Shown: in pieces, positions 7,175-9,745 of the stretch
Position numbering within the stretch: the first letter of the stretch is position 1
Layout: each line of letters begins with the position of its first letter
Assembly: GCA_949127925.1 (NCBI GenBank)
Contig: CASBQX010000006.1
Span: 1 to 9,745 of the forward strand
DNA length: 9,745 nucleotides
DNA from: Synechococcales cyanobacterium PMM_0002
GTDB taxonomy: Bacteria; Cyanobacteriota; Cyanobacteriia; Elainellales; Elainellaceae
Direction of reading: 5' to 3'
Notes under the pieces: model-generated
Seen by the model: the letters and a program-made list of their open reading frames with translations, nothing else
Databases searched by the model: none
Told to the model about the DNA's origin: nothing
Translations under genes and position numbers: made by a program

Positions 7175-7746
7175 CCGCGCTGCTGCTGTGGAGTCCTTAT
7201 GTGCGTCAGCTGGTGAATTGGTCGGTGACGGCTGGTTCTGTATTATTGTGCCTGTTCGTTTTGCATAGTCGGTTCCCAGGAATGGAGCTGCTTGGGGTAG
7301 GGCCTAACTGGCCATTGATCTGGGTAGTGGCCTGGAGTGTTAAGCGATCGCCTTGGCAGGGTGCGTTTGCGGGACTAGTGCTGGGGCTGATCCAAGACGG
7401 CCTGACATCGCCAGACCCTACGCACACGCTCAGTTTGGCCTTAGTCGGAATGCTGACCGCACTATTGCAAAAGCAGCGATATGTCCAAGAGGATTTTATC
7501 TCAGTGGCCTTAATCGTATTTGGCATGGCAGTTCTAGCGGAGACGGTAATCGCAGTGCAGTTTAGCCTGCAAAGTTCACACCTAATGGCTCAAAGCACCT
7601 ACCGATCGCTAGCTGAAATTTGGGGCTACCATCAGCGGATTGCTCTTAGTTCTGCGATTTTAAGCAGCCTCTGGGCACCTGTACTTTACTATCCGCTCAA
7701 TCGCTGGTGGCAGCTAATCAACAACATTGAGCAGATGCAAACTTAA
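7171..7746 (+). CDS. mreD: Rod shape-determining membrane protein MreD
   Basis: The 191-residue polytopic membrane protein matches MreD by length, hydrophobicity and position after mreC. Hydrophobic segments lie at roughly 15-33, 47-57, 63-76, 86-100, 109-134 and 157-175. GVGPNWPLIWVVAWSV and GAFAGLVLGLIQDGLTSPDP fit the MreD pattern, in which a G-x-x-x-GLIQD-like motif follows the second and third membrane segments. It works with MreC as a scaffold of the elongasome. The start is GTG at 7171, overlapping the mreC stop in GTGA. A second GTG at 7201 is possible but would lose the overlap. No clear terminator follows: TTTTGC...GCAAAA around 7749-7775 could pair only weakly. Confidence 0.93.
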   Translation: MTALLLWSPYVRQLVNWSVTAGSVLLCLFVLHSRFPGMELLGVGPNWPLIWVVAWSVKRSPWQGAFAGLVLGLIQDGLTSPDPTHTLSLALVGMLTALLQKQRYVQEDFISVALIVFGMAVLAETVIAVQFSLQSSHLMAQSTYRSLAEIWGYHQRIALSSAILSSLWAPVLYYPLNRWWQLINNIEQMQT

Positions 7747-8058
7747 CGTTTTGCGATCGCATTTTTTGTAGCAAAATTCTTATTGATTCTCAGCCTAGAA
7801 CTTCTCACAGGAGTGCACACAGGCGGTGATAATGATAGGTAGCTATAGCACTTCACAAGCTCCAATTCGGCAGCAGTAGGCAATTATGCTTACTCATCAC
7901 CAGCTTAGATGGCATCAACTAGCTCAGTGGATTCTGTAGCTGCGGTAACACAACAATAAGAGGGTTTGGATCATGTCTCTATGGGCCTAGCTCATTGAGA
8001 CGGATCGAGTCAAGTCTCGACTAACGACATAAGATATTTTTTGGGAGCGCACGCAAGA
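7747..8058 (+). other. Intergenic leader between mreD and the next plus-strand gene
   Basis: There is no gene in this 312-bp stretch. It has a HIP1 octamer at 7753-7760, a possible extended -10 TGATAAT (7827-7833) without a matching -35, and a structured segment at 7975-8020 just before the next gene (listed separately). A tRNA-like AGCTCAGTGG at 7921-7930 was considered and rejected. The downstream gene may be transcribed from here or as read-through from mreBCD. Confidence 0.5.
7975..8020 (+). promoter_or_regulatory. Leader with mutually exclusive stem-loops
   Basis: GTCTC (7975-7979) can pair with GAGAC (7997-8001), and the stem continues inward as ATGGG/CTCAT after a T-T mismatch. The same GAGAC, extended to TTGAGAC (7995-8001), can instead pair with GTCTCGA (8014-8020), 7 bp with one G-U. 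A third option is TCGAG/CTCGA (8005-8009/8016-8020). Two competing structures sharing one strand, 40-85 nt upstream of the start codon, is the layout of an attenuator or thermosensor-type leader, but no known riboswitch class is recognised. Confidence 0.35.
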
Positions 8059-8550
8059 ATGGGTTTTATCAAGCAGTTACTGGGTGGTATTTTTTCTCTC
8101 CTAGGGAGTATTTTTGGCGGTCTCGCAAAGCTTATAGGATTAGGCAAAAAATCAGAATATTTTCTGGAAGCAGAGCCTGTTGATGGTGCAGCAGTGTCTG
8201 AGCCTCAAGCCGCTGCCTCTACTAAGGCTAGTGCGGTCAATAGTAACGGTCACTCTGCAACAGCGGCGATCGCGTCACCCGCAGCGTTAGCAGTGACGGC
8301 AACAGCTGCTAGCAATGGCGGTGCTGCTTCCACCTCTAAGAAAAAGAAGACATCTAAGAAAGCCGCTCAGGCAGAGGCGGCGGCATCCGCTGCCCCTACG
8401 CCCGTGGCGGCAACACCCGCTGTCCCTGTAAATGTGACCTTTGCCCCTGATTATCTAATCACGGCTAACAGCCGCAGCGGTCGCCGTCGTCCTGGGCCTA
8501 GCATGAATCCATTCCGTGATATGGCACGGCAGGTGAATTCACAAAACTAG
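8059..8550 (+). CDS. Conserved cyanobacterial protein with amphipathic N-terminus and Ala/Lys-rich middle
   Basis: The 163-residue protein has three parts. Residues 1-30 (MGFIKQLLGGIFSLLGSIFGGLAK then LIGLGKK) are hydrophobic and glycine-spaced and look like a membrane-lying or re-entrant helix. They are followed by SEYFLEAEP. The middle (about 43-125) is low-complexity Ala/Ser/Thr with a basic patch, KKKKTSKKAA (94-103). The end (about 126-163) returns to an ordered-looking motif, NVTFAPDYLI ... SGRRRPGPSMNPFRDMARQV. I recall similar head and tail sequences in cyanobacterial hypothetical proteins, but I know no function or symbol. ATG at 8059 is preferred over the TTG at 8041 because it begins at the conserved MGFIK; GGGAG lies 11 nt upstream. 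It follows mreBCD by 312 bp on the same strand. A role at the membrane is inference from the N-terminus only. Confidence 0.8.
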   Translation: MGFIKQLLGGIFSLLGSIFGGLAKLIGLGKKSEYFLEAEPVDGAAVSEPQAAASTKASAVNSNGHSATAAIASPAALAVTATAASNGGAASTSKKKKTSKKAAQAEAAASAAPTPVAATPAVPVNVTFAPDYLITANSRSGRRRPGPSMNPFRDMARQVNSQN

Positions 8551-8580
8551 CCTAGCGTCGCTCCAAATTTAAATTCGTGT

Positions 8581-8629
8581 CAAAGCATCGGCTCCGAGTG
8601 TCCATAGGTCATTCTCAGCCGATGCTTTG
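8581..8629. terminator. Strong stem-loop between convergent genes
   Basis: CAAAGCATCGGCT (8581-8593) pairs perfectly over 13 bp with AGCCGATGCTTTG (8617-8629). The 23-nt loop may add GAG/CTC pairs. It lies 30 nt past the stop of the plus-strand gene and about 63 bp from the 3' end of the convergent thioesterase gene, so it could act as a bidirectional terminator. There is no U-tract on either strand. Confidence 0.65.
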
Positions 8630-8692
8630 CCATGAGTTTGCCCATGAGGCGATCGCCATCCTCTGACTAGACCACTACAGCTAAATACACCT

Positions 8693-9169
8693 CTACAGCA
8701 GCGTTTCCAAATCTGCTGACAGCGGCGGTAGCGTCTGCCCCCAAGCCGTTAACCAGCGCATCACATCGACTGAAAGTTCGGATCGAGTGCGGCTAACAGA
8801 GTCAATGCAAACATGTTTGGTGAAGGCTCTAGCCGTGCAAATCTCTTGGATCTCGGGAATATCTTGGCCAGAGTTTTCAACCGTAAACATTTCGTACTCC
8901 ACCTCAAACTCACTGGCCTTGAGCTGTTTTGGCGTCACATAAATTTTTTGCTGATCGCCACAAAAAGCAGGCCGCAAAAAATCGACCGTCGCGTGGGTGA
9001 TCGGAATGGCAATGCGAGGATAGCAAAAAAAAGCGTTGAGGTTAATCCCTGACGCGGCTAACGATGCCTCATAAGCCTCATGACACATCGCGAGAATATT
9101 AGCGAAATAGACCACCCCAGCGGCGTCAGTATCTTGAAAGCGAACAGTTCGAGAATAAACAAACGGCAT
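8693..9169 (-). CDS. menI: 1,4-dihydroxy-2-naphthoyl-CoA hydrolase (hot-dog thioesterase)
   Basis: The 158-residue protein belongs to the 4-hydroxybenzoyl-CoA-thioesterase-like hot-dog family. Near the start, RTVRFQDTDAAGVVYFANIL contains the family's DTDxxGVVYF signature; the second Asp (residue 15 from the ATG) aligns with the catalytic Asp of this family. CHEAYEASL and DFLRPAFCGD follow in the expected order. In cyanobacteria the close relative (Slr0204 of Synechocystis) hydrolyses DHNA-CoA to DHNA, a late step of phylloquinone (vitamin K1) synthesis for photosystem I. The symbol is assigned by function. ATG at 9167-9169 is chosen over the in-frame TTG at 9176-9178 because the usual family lead is short; neither has a clear Shine-Dalgarno. 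It is transcribed convergently with the 8059-8550 gene and divergently from pstS, so it is probably monocistronic. Confidence 0.88.
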   Translation of the reverse strand: MPFVYSRTVRFQDTDAAGVVYFANILAMCHEAYEASLAASGINLNAFFCYPRIAIPITHATVDFLRPAFCGDQQKIYVTPKQLKASEFEVEYEMFTVENSGQDIPEIQEICTARAFTKHVCIDSVSRTRSELSVDVMRWLTAWGQTLPPLSADLETLL

Positions 9170-9187
9170 GGGAATCAACGATCGAGG

Positions 9188-9217
9188 ACAGATCTAGGCG
9201 ATACAGATCTAGGCGAT
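9188..9217. repeat. Perfect 15-bp tandem duplication upstream of the thioesterase gene
   Basis: ACAGATCTAGGCGAT occurs at 9188-9202 and is repeated exactly at 9203-9217. It lies 19-48 nt upstream of the thioesterase ATG, so it would be in the 5' leader or the promoter. It is the third duplication with a 15-bp period in this window. Confidence 0.9.
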
Positions 9218-9527
9218 GCAGCTGCCCGTTTCACAAAAATTGGCGCTACCACCCTCTAGTATGCCGTTGAGCGGTACCCATGCAAGACCAAGTTGAGCGT
9301 GGATTGTGAAATCACCCGAAATGTAAAGTTTTCCAAGGGTCGCAAGAGCAAGTTTCCCAACTTTTCTGGGTAAATTTCAGTAGCCAGAACCCATTACAGC
9401 CCCTCTCTGAGATCTAGCCAGACAAAAGACTTTGGCCAGCATGGAGACCTGTTAACCTTCCCTTTACGATGAACTAGTAAAATTCAATACGTTTGATTGA
9501 TTACAAAAACTACAGGTTTTTCGGATT
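9218..9527. other. Divergent intergenic region between thioesterase gene and pstS
   Basis: No gene is visible in this region. On the minus strand, TTGCAT (plus 9280-9285) and CATACT (plus 9258-9263) with a 16-nt spacer form a weak promoter candidate for the thioesterase, giving a leader of about 80 nt that includes the tandem repeat. On the pstS side lie a candidate Pho box and -10 (listed separately). The remainder, about 9290-9440, shows nothing recognisable. Confidence 0.45.
9451..9483 (+). promoter_or_regulatory. Candidate Pho box and -10 for pstS
   Basis: GTTAACCT (9451-9458), a 3-nt gap, then CTTTACGA (9462-9469) resemble the 8-bp direct repeats with 3-nt spacers (consensus near CTTAACCT) bound by the cyanobacterial phosphate regulator SphR/PhoB. 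The first repeat matches 7 of 8 and the second 5 of 8; a third repeat is not evident. TAAAAT (9478-9483) follows at a distance suitable for a -10 whose -35 is replaced by the Pho box. The position in front of pstS supports it; binding is inferred. Confidence 0.4.
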
Positions 9528-9745
9528 ATGGCACTTTCAATTTTCTCGAAGCGTTCCGCATCCATTGCGGCTTTGATGGCTGTTACGCTGAGCTTGGCTG
9601 CTTGCGGCGGCGGCACCCCCACCACTACCGAAAGCCCTGCTGCTGATGGTGCAGCAATGTCTCCCGAGGCGTCTCCAGCAGCGTCTAACTTGAGCGGTAC
9701 AATCTTGGCCGATGGGTCTAGCACCGTTTATCCGGTCACCGAAGC
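9528..9745 (+). CDS. pstS: Phosphate ABC transporter substrate-binding lipoprotein PstS (5' part)
   Basis: Only the first 72 codons are present; the window ends inside the gene. The product starts with a lipoprotein signal peptide: basic SKRSAS, a hydrophobic stretch, then lipobox LSLAAC with the lipidated Cys at residue 26 followed by GGG. A Thr/Pro/Ala-rich linker leads to LSGTILADGSSTVYPVTEA, the hallmark start of the mature PstS fold, whose GSSTVYP loop helps bind phosphate. The protein captures periplasmic phosphate for the PstCAB transporter; pstC, pstA and pstB genes are expected to the right but are not visible. ATG at 9528 is preferred because it starts directly at the signal peptide. 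A Pho-box-like sequence about 60-75 nt upstream suggests induction under phosphate starvation. Confidence 0.92.
   Translation, partial: MALSIFSKRSASIAALMAVTLSLAACGGGTPTTTESPAADGAAMSPEASPAASNLSGTILADGSSTVYPVTE

Noticed and set aside
7912..7985. tRNA-like segment (AGCTCAGTGG followed about 40 nt later by GGTTTGGATC)
   Set aside because: No complementary acceptor, anticodon or T stems can be formed, so the D-arm likeness is chance.
8041..8058. Upstream TTG start for the 8059-8550 gene
   Set aside because: It would add MGAHAR and overlap the GGGAG ribosome site; the ATG at 8059 begins the family-like MGFIK sequence.
1390..8656. Nine GCGATCGC octamers as possible regulatory sites
   Set aside because: Their density (about one per 1.1 kb, in genes and between them) is the usual genome-wide HIP1 pattern of cyanobacteria, not a local signal.

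Overview
The window looks like chromosomal DNA of a cyanobacterium, probably a filamentous or Leptolyngbya-like lineage. The sequence contains nine perfect copies of the octamer GCGATCGC (HIP1, the classic cyanobacterial palindrome). It also contains cyanobacterial-type interspersed repeats (GC-rich CCCTC/GAGGG hairpins and a CTCTGCGAGACGTTACGCG-type element), a phylloquinone-pathway DHNA-CoA thioesterase, a SecA without a C-terminal zinc tail, and a short conserved protein that I associate with cyanobacteria. No mobile element, CRISPR array, tRNA or rRNA gene was found.

Layout: (1) 1-733 is a gene-poor repeat region. Two perfect 39-bp inverted repeats (328-366 and 655-693) enclose GC-rich hairpins and a relic resembling the C-terminus of an FtsH protease. 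(2) 734-3535 (minus) is secA, the Sec translocase motor. (3) 3708-4370 (minus) is an exported two-heme c-type cytochrome, followed on the same strand by secA. (4) 4371-5196 is an 826-bp intergenic region between divergent genes, with short tandem duplications and a candidate mreB promoter. (5) 5197-7746 (plus) is mreB-mreC-mreD, the core of the elongation machinery for rod shape; mreC and mreD overlap by 4 bp. (6) 7747-8058 is a leader with mutually exclusive hairpins in front of a small Ala/Lys-rich protein with an amphipathic, glycine-rich N-terminus (8059-8550). A strong stem-loop closes this transcription unit. (7) 8693-9169 (minus) encodes a hot-dog thioesterase for phylloquinone synthesis. 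(8) Divergently from it, 9528-9745 (plus) is the start of pstS, the phosphate-binding lipoprotein, cut by the window end, with a plausible Pho box and -10 upstream.

Functionally these are mostly core genes: protein export, cell shape, photosystem I quinone synthesis and phosphate uptake. I see no defence island or new gene cluster. The points that merit a second look are the inverted-repeat element carrying an ftsH fragment, the alternative-pairing leader plus poorly characterised membrane-associating protein after mreBCD, the repeated appearance of 15-bp tandem duplications in intergenic DNA, and the two-heme cytochrome with an internally duplicated, uncertain N-terminus.
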